Shown here one piece after another: positions 1-10,400 of a stretch of DNA of 64,000 nt. The stretch is from Neoarius graeffei (Eukaryota; Chordata; Actinopteri; Siluriformes; Ariidae). The DNA is taken from contig NC_083574.1 in NCBI RefSeq assembly GCF_027579695.1, forward strand, positions 46,926,559-46,990,558, in the 5' to 3' direction. The notes beneath the pieces are model-generated. The model was not told the DNA's origin. It was given only the letters and a program-made list of their open reading frames with translations, and made no database searches. The stretch's first letter is position 1. Every line of letters starts with the position of its first letter. Both the position numbers and the translations under genes were made by a program.

Positions 1-2778
1 GTTGACCGAGGGCACCCCCGCGTCCTCCTCCTGGTCCGGGAACAGAGGTGGCTGGAACCCGAATTGGCACTGGAATGGCGACAGCTTGGTGGCCGATGAC
101 TGCAGGGTGTTGTGGGCGTACTCCGCCCATGGCAGCCAGGTGCTCCACGATGTCGGGTTATCCATAGCCAGGCCTCGCAGGGTGGTTTCCAGGTCCTGGT
201 TGAGCCTCTCCGTCTGACCATTGGACTGTGGGTGAAACCCAGAGGAGAGGCTGGCAGTGGCTCCGATGACCTTGCAGAACCCGTGCCACACTCGGGAGGA
301 GAACTGGGGCCCTCGGTCTGAGACGATGTCCTGTGGAAGACCAAAGACTCGGAAGACATGATTAAACAAAAGTTTCGCAGTTTCAAGAGCAGAGGGGAGT
401 TTGCACAGTGGTATGAAGCGGCAGGCCTTGGAGAATCTGTCAACTAAGACCAAAATGACCGTGTTACCTTGTGACTCAGGGAGACCCGTGATAAAGTCGA
501 CTGCCACGTGGGACCAGGGACGCCGGGGAATGGTCAGAGGATGCAGGAGACCCTGGGGACGCTGTCGTGGGTTCTTGGTTCTGGTGCAAACCTCACAGGA
601 CAGGACAAATGACCTTACTTCCTTCTCCATGTTAGGCCACCAGAAGCGTCTTTTCAGGAAGTCCAGGGTCCTCCGAGCTCCCGGGTGGGCGGTGAGAGGG
701 GAAGAGTGACCCCACTGGAGAACCTTGGCCCGGGCTTGATGTGGGACGTACAAGAGGCCTGGTGGCCCCGTCCCAGGACCGGGGTCCTGGCGTTGGGCTC
801 GTCGGACAGCCTCCTCAATACCCCAGCGGACAGGGGCCACAATCCGGGACACAGGGATAATAGGCCCGACTTCATTCTCCCTGTTAGTGGCAGAGAACAG
901 TCTGGACAGTGCGTCAGGTTTGGTGTTCTTGGAGCCGGGGCGGTATGAGAGGGTGAAGTCAAACCGACTGAAAAACAGGGCCCACCTAGCCTGTCGAGGG
1001 TTCAGTCTCTTGGCTTGCTGGAGGTACTCCAGGTTCTTGTGGTCAGTCCAAACCAGGAATGGATGTTGTGCTCCCTCCAGCCAGTGCCTCCACTCCTCAA
1101 GGGCCAGTTTGACCGCTAGCAGTTCTCGATCCCCCACATCGTACCGGGACTCAGCAGGACTCAGGCAGTGGGAGAAGTAAGCGCAGGGGTGCAGCTTTCC
1201 TTCCGAACGTTGAGAGAGCACCGCGCCGACACCACTGTCCGAGGCGTCCACCTCCACGATGAATGGTTGGGAGGTGTCCGGGAGAACCAGAATGGGTGCC
1301 GTGCAGAAGCGGTCCTTGAGGTCTTTGAACGCCTTTTCTGCCTGAGGAGACCAGCCATAAGATCCACCTGTCCCTTTGGTGAGGTCTGACATGGGTGCTG
1401 CCACAGAACTGAAGTTCCTGATGAACTTGCGGTAGAAGTTAGCGAATCCTAAGAACCGCTGAACCTCCTTAACGGACTTGGGAGTAGGCCAATCCCGGAC
1501 GGCCAGGGTCTTGGCAGGGTCCATTTGGAGTTGGCCTGTCCGTACAATAAATCCCAGAAAGGAGACCTCGGGAACATGAAATTCGCATTTCTGGGCCTTG
1601 GCGAACAGATTGTTCTGTAGCAGCCTCTGGAGAACCTGGCGGACATGGTGGCGGTGCTCCTGCACGGTCTTGGAAAAGATAAGGATGTCGTCGAGGTAGA
1701 CAAAAACGTATAGGTTAATCATGTCCCTTAAGACGTCGTTGATTAGGGCCTGAAAAACAGCTGGTGCGTTGGTGAGTCCGAAGGGCATCACCTGGTATTC
1801 GTAGTGCCCAGACGGGGTGTTAAAGGCAGTCTTCCACTCGTCTCCCTGTCGGATACGGATGAGGTGGTATGCGTTCCGTAGGTCCAACTTGGTGAAGACG
1901 GTGGCGCCTTGGAGCAGGTCGAAAGCTGTGGACATCAGCGGAAGGGGATATCGGTTGCGCACAGTGATCTTATTCAGGCCCCTGTAATCAATACATGGTC
2001 GGAGCCCCCCATCCTTCTTACCGACAAAGAAGAAGCCGGCTCCAGCAGGTGAAGTGGAGGGTCGAATAAACCCAGAGACCAGGGCATCTTTGAGGTATTC
2101 CTCCATGGCCTTGCGTTCTGGCTGAGAGAGTGAAAACAGTCTGCCACGAGGAGGGGTAGTCCCAGGGAGCAAGTCGATGGCACAGTCGTAGGCCCGGTGC
2201 GGAGGAAGAACGGCGGCCCTGCTCTTGCTGAATACCTCCTTGAGATCCCAGTACTCTGTGGGAACTTGAGATAACTCGGTGAGATCAGGGGGCTCGGCAG
2301 GAGACACAGGAGAGCTAGAGAGCAGACAAGAGGCATGGCATGCAGGGCCCCATTCCACAACCTGGCTTGTTACCCAGTCTATGCGAGGGTTGTGGCGAGT
2401 AAGCCAAGGAAGGCCTAGAATAACTGGGAACTCAGGTGAAGGAATCAGGTGCAGGGATATTTCTTCCTTGTGACCTTGAGACTGGAGGAAAACTGGAGAA
2501 GTAACTTGAGTGACTCTTCCATCACCTAACGCTTGGCCATCGAGGGCAGACACAGACAGAGGGACTTCAAGAGGTGCAGTAGGTATATTGATGCTTTGGG
2601 CGAAGTGAATATCCATAAAGTTCCCAGCCGCCCCTGAGTCTATCAAAGCTTGACAAGAGTGGACAGACTCACCCCAGGAGATGGAGACCGGGATGTAGAT
2701 TCCTTGGCCAGGGAGTCCGGGAGAGAGGGTAGGCCCCGTCACAACCCTCCCTCGGCTGAACGGGGCGGTCCTTTTCCC
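1..2778 (-). CDS. pol: Ty3/gypsy pol polyprotein (protease-RT-RNase H-integrase), partial
   Basis: This is the pol frame of a Ty3/gypsy retrotransposon. It is read on the - strand, -1 relative to gag, and stays open for about 924 codons to the window edge, where it is cut off. The order is protease (DSG near 2630-2645), reverse transcriptase (YLDD at 1687-1698), RNase H (EVDASDSG near 1240-1260; TDHKN near 1040-1055), then integrase. The integrase has a His/Cys zinc-binding region near 570-700 and a DDE core: VAVDF near 495-510, SDRGPQF near 302-322, QTERLN near 201-221. I read no stop codon in this frame, so the copy looks intact here. The integrase C-terminus, any chromodomain and the 3' LTR lie outside the window. 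The family call (Tf1/sushi) rests on domain order, the self-priming site and the frameshift signal. Confidence 0.9.
2733..2778 (-). promoter_or_regulatory. Predicted -1 ribosomal frameshift signal between gag and pol
   Basis: On the - strand the heptamer GGGAAAA (2778 to 2772) lies in the gag frame as G GGA AAA, the X XXY YYZ arrangement. Five nucleotides downstream is a perfect 7-bp GC-rich stem: GCCCCGT (2766-2760) pairs with ACGGGGC (2739-2733) around a 20-nt loop. The gag stop overlaps the 3' arm. A shift at the heptamer enters the long open pol frame. The PEG10 family uses the closely similar GGGAAAC. Confidence 0.8.
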
Positions 2779-3758
2779 AAGAGTTCGGGACATGATGCTC
2801 GGAAGTGACCAGGCTTGCCACAGTAGATGCAGCACTTGTCCCTCCTTCTGCGCTCCCTCTCAGATGCGGAGAGGCGAGTACGACCCACTTGCATGGGTTC
2901 TGGACAGTCACTGAAGGAGGTAGACGGTCTCCAGGTAGAGGTAGGGAGGCTGGGGGGGCTCAAGGCTTGGTGGCGTTCTCTCATCCTGTTGTCCAGACGA
3001 ATAGCATGTGAGATGAGGGTTTCGAGGTCACTTGGGCATCCAATAGAGGCCAGACCGTCCTTGATGGGGTCAGACAGACCATGGTGGAAGGCTGACACCA
3101 GGGCAGTCTCGTTCCATCCACTTACTGCTGCGAGTGTTCGGAACGAGATGGCGTAATCTGCGACGCTTCCTCCTTGCCGGATGGACATGAGCTTTCGGGC
3201 TGCGTCGGTACTGATGTCTGCCTGATCGAAGACCCGAAGCATCTCTTCAGAAAACAGCTGGAAATCAAAGCACTCAGGTCCCTGTCTTTGCCAGATAGCA
3301 GTAGCCCAGGCTCGCGCCTTACCAGCTAATAAGGTGATCACAAAGGCAATCTTGCGGCGATCCGTAGTGTAGGTGGTAGGCTGAAGCTCAAAGGTGAGTT
3401 GACACTGGGTAAGGAACTCTCGGCACTCACTGTGCTTGCCGTCATACCTCTGTGGTGCAGGAAGGCTGGGTTCGCGAGGTGAAGAAGGCAGCATTGCAGG
3501 AGGCACTGGAGCAGGAGTGGGAGCTGGATCAGGAGCAGGAACTGGATCAGGAGCAGGAGATGCAGGCAGAGATGTCAGCTGTGCCAGGGTTTTCCCAATT
3601 TGCTGAAGCAGTTCCTCGTGGTGAGCGAGGGCCTCACGTTGGCTGGTGAGCGTACGTCCATGAGCGTCCATGGTCGCTCCGAAGCGTGTCAAAGCTGCCA
3701 TAATTCCCTGAAGGTTGGCCGGGTAGACAGTTGAAGCAGCCTCTGCTGAGTCGGTCAT
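2739..3758 (-). CDS. gag: Ty3/gypsy gag with CCHC zinc knuckle
   Basis: This is a complete 339-residue gag. It starts at the ATG (3758-3756) immediately after the primer-binding site and ends at TGA 2741-2739. An N-terminal helical region is followed by an acidic, proline-rich stretch ([11 protein letters not shown], about residues 65-90). A capsid-like core follows (about 95-260), then a zinc knuckle [14 protein letters not shown] near residue 312-325. The arrangement resembles gag of sushi-type elements, the lineage from which mammalian PEG10/RTL genes derive. Only 13 nt separate the LTR from the start codon, so the leader is extremely short. Pol is reached by a predicted -1 frameshift near the gag 3' end. 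I see no premature stops. Confidence 0.92.
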   Translation of the reverse strand: MTDSAEAASTVYPANLQGIMAALTRFGATMDAHGRTLTSQREALAHHEELLQQIGKTLAQLTSLPASPAPDPVPAPDPAPTPAPVPPAMLPSSPREPSLPAPQRYDGKHSECREFLTQCQLTFELQPTTYTTDRRKIAFVITLLAGKARAWATAIWQRQGPECFDFQLFSEEMLRVFDQADISTDAARKLMSIRQGGSVADYAISFRTLAAVSGWNETALVSAFHHGLSDPIKDGLASIGCPSDLETLISHAIRLDNRMRERHQALSPPSLPTSTWRPSTSFSDCPEPMQVGRTRLSASERERRRRDKCCIYCGKPGHFRASCPELLGKGPPRSAEGGL

Positions 3759-3759
3759 G

Positions 3760-3770
3760 ACGGAGTCTTT
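3760..3770 (-). promoter_or_regulatory. Self-priming primer-binding site of the LTR element
   Basis: Directly inside the LTR (one base away), the - strand reads AAAGACTCCGT. This is exactly complementary to ACGGAGTCTTT at 4064-4054 within the LTR, which lies 31 nt downstream of the start of the TATA box and so at the expected transcript 5' end. An 11-nt match between the mRNA 5' end and the primer site is the Tf1/sushi self-priming arrangement. There is no TGG-initial tRNA-type site. Confidence 0.8.
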
Positions 3771-3771
3771 C

Positions 3772-4249
3772 TGTTAGGGTTTTGCTGGGATTCGAACCTG
3801 GTTCGTTGGTGTGATAATCCAGCAAACCCCCACTAGGCCACCAGGGGGATGACTCAAATGCAGAGGCGTGAGGCGGAAGTAGAAAAAGAATCAAAAGGTT
3901 TATTTAAACTATATACACTATATACAGGGCAAAACAAAAGACAAAAAAAAACCAAAGAGTAAAATCCAAAAGAAAAGCAAAGTGCAAAAATACAAAAGCT
4001 AAGAAGATCAAAAAACACAGTACAAAGGAAACTGGAGATAAACATAACAGCACAAAGACTCCGTGACAAGAGGACTGAACTCAGGGGTATAAATAGACAA
4101 ACTAATTAAGGACACAGGTGAAGATAATTAGGCAATTAACACAAACACAAAACACAGGAACAGTGGCGGCCTCTAGAGGCCAAAATAAACACGACATGAA
4201 AAGGAAATAACAGCGGCCTCTAGAGGCCAAAACAGTCCTAGTCCTAACA
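3772..4249 (-). repeat. 5' LTR of the Ty3/gypsy (sushi-type) element
   Basis: This is a 478-bp LTR bounded by 7-bp inverted ends (TGTTAGG / CCTAACA). Read on the - strand it has a TATA box TATTTATA (4095-4088), a predicted transcription start at 4064, an AATAAA signal near 3900, and a tRNA-like hairpin in U5. Two copies of the palindrome GGCCTCTAGAGGCC (near 4170 and 4220) lie in U3. Host sequence resumes at 4250. Confidence 0.88.
3781..3846 (-). other. tRNA-like hairpin with A- and B-box matches in U5 of the LTR
   Basis: On the - strand, TGGCCTAGTGG (3840-3830) matches a Pol III A box and GGTTCGAATCC (3798-3788) is a perfect B box. The spacing of about 32 bp is tRNA-like. The segment also forms an inverted repeat, GGTTTGCTGGATT against AATCCCAGCAAAACC. 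It may be a captured tRNA fragment. No clear anticodon arm is visible. Confidence 0.5.
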
Positions 4250-5381
4250 GTTTCTGGTCCATTACAGTGCAATAACCATATGAAAATGGAAGAGACCAGT
4301 CAAAAGAATTTCAAGCATAGATACTTTGACAAAATATCTTCAATTTTAAATTACAGTTTATGGTCTATGGCTTAGAATGTTACCGGATTGTTTTTCAAAT
4401 AGTGGAATGTCAACGGATGCAAAAATGATGACACTTGGCACAGAGGCTTCTGGGAGGATAAGCCGGCTCCTTTAAAGCTAGATGGCCTTTCGATTTCAAA
4501 AAATTGGTGAAATTTAGTTTCCTCTGAAATTTGGTTATTGTGATATATGTTTATTTCTGTTATATCTCACAAAATATCAGGCCATTCTGTGGCTGGGAAG
4601 TTATTTAATTTGGGGGATTCCCGAGCAAATAATGTGCATGAAATTGCTCGCTTCATGCAATCAAGCAGACAGAGGAAGTCCGTGTGCGCATGCGCAGGTT
4701 TACCTTCTTCTTCTTCTTTTGGGTTTTCCGAAAGCCGGCATCCACAGTGTTGCATTACTGCCATCTACAGGTTCACCTTTGACCATGCACTAACAGTCAC
4801 ATCATTCTGTCACTAAACAAACAGCTGATCACACAGAGGTGCTCGCTGACTGCCGATATTGATTAGTTTGGTCCTGTGTTTCTTTTCCTTCACAACATAA
4901 CGTCTTTTCTTATCTCTTTCCGTTACTGTAGTCGGCCATTCACATTTCATTCGCACATTTACGTCCTTCATTCTTATCTCCTGTTTCAAATTTGTATCCC
5001 ACAATGCATTACGCGAACGGGGAAAGCCCACCACGTGATGCATGACGTAGTATCTTGAATTGGGTCACGGTGAAGCAAGAAAAAATAGCAGAGAATTTAG
5101 AGCCATGTGACCTTAAATTCATTAATTGTTCTTTTTTTAAAAAAATAAATAAAACTGGAAGTCTGTGATTCAAATTCAGTCGCTTTTGGTCCACTAAACA
5201 AAAATAATTGGGAGTCAGGGAAAATTCTTTTTATGACGTCCACTTGAAAAATCTGAAAGGCAGCCTAGCTTTAAAGTTTTTATGTAGGTCGTTACAAAAA
5301 CATGTCTCCATTTAAGGGTTCCCCAGATATACATCCTCGAGGATTCTACAACTGTAAATTTTCAAACAGATATATTCAACT
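4250..5381. other. Unique-looking AT-rich DNA, nothing recognised
   Basis: This lies between the LTR and the first SINE. It has no coding exon I can recognise, no convincing VPS9D1 first exon and no clear repeat. It is probably intron 1 or the 5' flank of VPS9D1. Confidence 0.4.
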
Positions 5382-5571
5382 GGGGCGGCACGGTGATGTA
5401 GTGGTTAGCACTGCCGCCTCACAGCAAGAAGGTCCTGGGTTTGAGCCCAGCGGCTGGCGAGGGCCTTTCTGTGTGGAGTTTGCATGTTCTCCCCGTGTCT
5501 GCGTGGGTTTCCTCCTGTTTCCCCTACAGTCCAAAGACATGCAGGTTAGGCTAATTGGTGGCTCTAAATTC
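5382..5571 (+). mobile_element. SINE (Mermaid/V-SINE-like), 5' half of an interrupted copy
   Basis: It begins GGGGCGGCACGGTG with a tRNA-like A box (TGTAGTGGTTAGC) and B box (GGGTTTGAGCCC), then the conserved body TGTGGAGTTTGCATGTTCTC. It breaks off at GGCTCTAAATT. The sequence that should follow resumes near 6045, after an inserted block, so the two pieces are one SINE. Confidence 0.8.
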
Positions 5572-5582
5572 TTATAATGTTG

Positions 5583-5654
5583 TTCTCGTTAGTATAGTGG
5601 ACAGTATCTCTGCCTATCACGTAGAAGACCAGGGTTCGATTCCCCGATGGGAGG
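5583..5654 (+). tRNA. tRNA-Asp-like gene or pseudogene (anticodon loop CTATCAC)
   Basis: This 72-nt segment folds as tRNA-Asp. The acceptor arm TTCTCGT pairs with ATGGGAG, all seven positions counting G-U pairs. The D arm is GTATAGTGG, the anticodon stem is TCTGC/GTAGA, and the T loop is TTCGATT. It closely resembles the usual fish tRNA-Asp, but position 34 reads A instead of G (anticodon ATC instead of GTC) and one T-stem pair is broken (A-C). It lies inside a SINE, directly 5' of another SINE head. It is most likely a pseudogene or a captured head, not a working tRNA. Confidence 0.6.
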
Positions 5655-5656
5655 CT

Positions 5657-6044
5657 TTAGGGGTGGCATGGTGGTGTAGTGGTTAGCACGGTTGCCTCAC
5701 AGCAAGAAGGTTCTGAGTTTGAACCCAGCGGCTGACAAGGGCCTTTCCGTGTGGAGTTTGCATGTTCTCCCTGTATCTGCGTGGGTTTGCTCCGGTTTCC
5801 CCCACAGTCCAAAGACATGCGGTTAGGTTAATATGGGACGGCCTTAGGCCCTTGAGCGAAGCACCTAACTCCCAGCTGCTCCCCGGGCGCTGTTAGCATG
5901 GCTGCCCACTGCTCTGGGTATGTGTGTGTACTCATTGCTCACACGTGTGTGCATGTGTGTGTTCACTGCTTCAGATGGGTTAAATACAGAGAGGAAATTT
6001 CACAAGTGTGTGATGAATAAAGTTATGCTTCCTTTCTTTCTTTA
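5657..6044 (+). mobile_element. SINE, tail-B subfamily (ends GATGAATAAAG)
   Basis: It has the same tRNA-like head and central body as the other SINEs. After GACATGCGGTTAGG it switches to a different 3' region: CTTGAGCGAAGCACCTAAC, then CTGCTTCAGATGGGTTAAAT, ending in ATGAATAAAG and a T/C-rich tail. With the tRNA-Asp-like sequence it forms a block inserted into the SINE at 5382-6206. Confidence 0.8.
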
Positions 6045-6206
6045 AACTGACTGTAGGTGTGAATGTGTTTGTCTCTGTGTCAGCCCTGTGATAACCTGGC
6101 GACTTGTCCAGGGTGTACCCCGTCTTTCGCCCGTAGTCAGCTGGGATAGGCTCCAGCTTGCCTGCGACCCTGTAGAACAGGATAAAGCAGCTACAGATAA
6201 TGGATG
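6045..6206 (+). mobile_element. SINE 3' half (tail A), continuation of 5382-5571
   Basis: It resumes with ACTGACTGTAGGTGTGAATG and continues through CAGCTGGGATAGGCTCCAGC to the GATAATGGATGG tail. This is the missing 3' part of the upstream truncated copy. Confidence 0.75.
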
Positions 6207-6594
6207 GGGGTGGCACGGTGGTGTAGTGGTTAGCGCTGTCGCCTCACAGCAAGAAGGTCCGGGTTCGAGCCCCGTGGCCGGCGAGGGCCTTTCTGTGTGG
6301 AGTTTGCATGTTCTCCCCGTGTCCGCGTGGGTTTCCTCCGGGTGCTCCGGTTTCCCCCACAGTCCAAAGACATGCAGGTTAGGTTAACTGGTGACTCTAA
6401 ATTGACCGTAGGTGTGAATGTGAGTGTGAATGGTTGTCTGTGTCTATGTGTCAGCCCTGTGATGACCTGGCGACTTGTCCAGGGTGTACCCCACCTTTCA
6501 CCTGTAGTCAGCTGGGATAGGCTCCAGCTTGCCTGCGACCTTGTAGAACAGGATAAAGCGGCTAGAGATAATGAGATGAGATGAGATGAGATGA
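6207..6594 (+). mobile_element. Full-length SINE (tail A, ATGAG repeats)
   Basis: This is a complete copy of about 390 bp, from the GGGTGGCACGGTGGTGTAG head to the GATAATGAGATGAGATGAG tail. A and B boxes are intact (GTGTAGTGGTTAGC; GGGTTCGAGCCCC). Confidence 0.88.
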
Positions 6595-7339
6595 GAGATT
6601 CTATCAGTTATTTAGATAGTAACTTTCACATTCATCTCGCAGGCAAAGATGACTTTTATTTTGAAAAGAAATACTTCCGGGTTTTTTGTTGGCATTTCTG
6701 CCTCACGTCACTCTTTGTTTACTGGTTCATTGACCGTATTATTATGAGGATATTGCTTTTTTAACCCCAGATTATTATTATAAAATTATTATAATTATGT
6801 CAATGACCTGTCCTGCTCATGACATCAGTCACAGACCTCTTCAAAATGCAATGCGACTCGTAAAAGTGGCTATTCAGTTGGATTCTGGTAACAGGCATAA
6901 GGTAACTAAGAACGCTTGTGACAGATGATACAGAAACTATGGGCATCCAGAAAAAAAAAAACCTGCATACACTATTTTAAAGTCTACTAGATAGTAACGT
7001 TACATTAAAAATAACATACTGCCAGAATGCTACCGTCCTAAATACACTGGTATCCCCTCTACCTGCAGTGACATTGCATTTTATTGGCCTGTTTGACTGT
7101 GTCCTGTGTGTGTAGTGTTTGCTTAAACACTGAACTTGCCTAGCTAAGCAGTTTGTGGTGTTGTGGCTGCTGTTATTATTGGGAATCTGTGCCTTTTGAA
7201 TAAACGAAGTTAGACCATAATTTTCCCTGTTATATTTCTAAATTAGTCTCTATGACCTTTACACTGTCATAATCATGTGATTGAGGAAATGAATTGCATA
7301 TCTAGTCTTCTTCTTCTTCTACTTTTTTTTTTTTTTTAG
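6595..7339. other. Intron 1 (or 5' flank) of VPS9D1, no gene seen
   Basis: AT-rich DNA ending in a long polypyrimidine tract (7322-7337) and the AG acceptor of VPS9D1 exon 2. No exon 1-like coding sequence is seen. Confidence 0.6.
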
Positions 7340-7412
7340 GAAGCATACTGTGAGTACTTGAGGAGTGTCAACTACATTTCTCATGCCCTCCTTCAGGATG
7401 CATCATGTAAAG
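7340..7412 (+). CDS. vps9d1: VPS9D1 exon 2
   Basis: It encodes [20 protein letters not shown], part of the N-terminal MIT-like helices. The acceptor follows a 16-T tract. It ends in phase 1 at AAAG before GTGACT, and the split codon with exon 3 is GCT (Ala). The phase-0 start shows that an upstream exon must supply the initiator. Confidence 0.9.
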
Positions 7413-10400
7413 GTGACTTTGAAAATCAGTGATTTTGAATCTAATATGACATTGCGCAGACGCTCTTATCAACCTGGGGATGCTCAAGGGCGCTTCAGAC
7501 ATTTCTGATAGTCCAGGGAATCGAACTAGCGACCTTTTGGTCCCAAAGCTGCTTCGGTGGTGTGGTGGAGTGGTTAGCACGGTTGCCTCACAGCAAGAAG
7601 GTTCTGGGTTTGAAGCTTCTTTCTGTGCGGAGTTTGCATGTTCTCCCCGTGTCCGTGTGGGTTTCCTCCGGGTGCTCCGGTTTCCCCCACAGTCCAAAGA
7701 CATGCAGGTTAGGTTAACTGGTGACTCTAAATTGACCGTAGGTGTGAATGTGAATGGTTGTCTGTGTCTATGTGTCAGCCCTGTGATGACTTGTCCAGGG
7801 TGTACCCCGCCTTTCGCCCGTAGTCAGCTGGGATAGGCTGCTGCGACCCTGTAGAACAGGATAAAGTGGCTAGAGATAATGAGATGAGATGTACAACATA
7901 CCCAGAGCAGCCTGGGGATGCTCAAGGGCACTTCAGAAATTTCTGCTAGTCCAGGGAATCGAACTGGTGACCTTTTGGTCCCAAAGCTGCTTTGGTGGTG
8001 GAGTGGTTAGCACGGTTGCCTCACAGCAAGAAGGTTCCGGGTTCGAGCCCAGCGGTCGGCGAGGCCCTTTCTGTGTGTAGTTTGCATGTTCTCCCCGTGT
8101 CCGCGTGGGTTTCCACCAAAGACATGCAGTTAGGACTGTGAAGTGCCCTTGAGCAAGGTACCGAACCCCTGACTGCTCCCCGTGTGCTCTAGTATGGCTG
8201 CCCACTGCTCTGGGTGTGTGTGCATGTGTTCAATGCTTCAGATGGGTTAAATGCAGAGGATGAATTTCACTGTGCATGTGACAAATAAAGCTTTCTTCTT
8301 CTTTAACTGTTACCTACACGGACAGAACTGGGCAAATCTGCTTTTAGTTTATATGCAGCACGAGTGTAGTACATTACAAAATACTTTAAATTTGGACTCC
8401 CTACCCTCACTAAATGTCTTCAAAAATCTTTTAAACTCAGTTCTCACACAACAATGCTATTGTTTTTCATAATTTTTAACCCCTTATATCTTTTTTTCTT
8501 GTCCTTAACATCTGGAATGTTGACATCTGGAATGTCTATGTGCTTAGTCTGTTAGTCTGTGTTTACTTTATTTTCATTTTTTGGAATGCCTGTGTGCGTA
8601 TGTGTTAATATTGCATGTTCTACAGTGCTGAGCGTAAATGAGTACACCCCCTTTAACAAGTAACATTTTAAACAATATCTCAATGAACACAAACAATTTC
8701 CAAAATGTTGAAAAGACAAAGTTTAATATCACATCTTGAAACTTTTTTTATTTGCTGCCACCTTGGTCAGGACTCCCTGGAAGAAGAAATAATGTATCTC
8801 AATGGGACATTCCTGGTAAAATAAAGGATAAATAAACTTAGGCCATGCCTTTCCCTCATTCTCCCATTCTTGGCTCCATACATTCTTGGCAGTCAGTCGA
8901 ATATCTGCTCAGAGAAGAAACTCTCATGTCTGTGCCCCACAGATGCCTCATGCCCCCAAACGAGAGAAAAAAGTTACTGTACATGGACTACCTTCAAACA
9001 ATCAGTCAGGACAAGGAGGCTTTACTTCTTGCTTTTCGATTCAGGAAGTGTGGCTTTGGAGGGAAAACAAGGGATGGGCTTTATCTGTTTTTTATTTAGA
9101 GTAAGCTAAATTCCACTAGGCGGTACAGTGGTTCGAACCTGGTGGTCAGCCAAGGCCTTTCTGTGTGGAGTTCGCATGTTCTCCTCATGCCTGTGTGGGT
9201 TTCTTCCGGGTGCTCCGGTTTCCTTCCTCAGTCCAAAGAAAGAAACAACAATTGCTGATTATTCCTTTAAATCATACTGTATGAATCATGAGTATATGTA
9301 GCCATGTATATGACTCGTATAGGTAGGTAGATATCAAAGAAACGGTTCAGTGTTGGTTATGGTAGTGAAATGGGGATTTTTCAGAAAGGAAACCCATCCA
9401 TCCATTATCTGTAGCCGCTTATCCTGTTCTACAGGGTCGCAGGCAAGCTGGAGCCTATCCCAGCTGACTATGGGCGAAAGGCGGGGTACACCCTGGACAA
9501 GTCGCCAGGTCATCACAGGGCTGACACAAAGACAAACAACCATTCACACCTACGGTCAATTTAGAGTCACCAGTTAACCTAACCTGCATGTCTTTGGACT
9601 GTGGGGGAAACCGGAGCACCCGGAGGAAACCCACGTGGACATGGGGAGAACATGCAAACTCCACACAGAAAGGCCCTCGCCAGCCACGGGGCTCAAACCC
9701 AGAACCTTCTTGCTGTGAGGTGACAGTGCTAACCACTACACCACCGTGCTACCAGAAAGGAAACCAAATAGGTTAATTTGTAGTTTACTCAAGCACAAAT
9801 CAATAAAATTTCTTTCAGCTTCAGCCACTATTGGAGAAGGGTCTGTCTTTGTTTTTGTTCCTCATATCCTGTGTTCCAGCAGCTTTTTGATACCAGCAGC
9901 GTGGTTGTTTATCAGCCAAAAAGACAAGAAGTCATTAGTAATTTCACACACACAGGAAGGGTCAGGGCTTACATTTAAACCACTTAATGTGGGTTTGGAG
10001 CGATTTCAAGTGGAAATTCTATTAATTCAATTATGTCAACAATGACGGTGATCCATTAATACTGTTTCAGACTCATATTTCCTTTGCTTTTGAAGTATTT
10101 GATGTGCATATTTTACCAGTTTGCAGCGTTTTTAATTATATATTTACATACTTTTTTTTTTATTTCCTGTCTGAATTCTTTCTTTGACAGCTGTGGGAGA
10201 GATGGAGGAAGTGGAAGTGGAGAAGATGGTAAAGTTGGCTGAGCAGTGCTTAGAAAGAATAAAATCCTTTATAGGAAAGAGAAATGAAACCACTGTTCAT
10301 AGTTCTTCTCCAACCCCAGTTCAGGCATCATCATGTGCACAGATCATCCCTCAAACCAGTACCAAAACATCAGGTGAGCATTATTTTTACTCTCTTGATA

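Noticed and set aside
3452-3649. Glu/Gln-rich + strand ORF ([10 protein letters not shown])
   Set aside because: It is the complement of the Pro/Asp/Ala repeat in gag.
5583-5654. Functional tRNA-Asp gene
   Set aside because: Anticodon A34 and a broken T-stem pair, plus its position inside a SINE, argue for a pseudogene or captured copy. Reported as tRNA-like only.
4250-7339. VPS9D1 exon 1
   Set aside because: I looked for an ATG-led exon ending in phase 0 with the expected conserved N-terminal residues before the donor and found none. It is probably outside the window.
8845-9109. Overlapping short ORFs at 8845-9109
   Set aside because: Three frames open by chance in intron 2. No splice logic, no recognisable domain.
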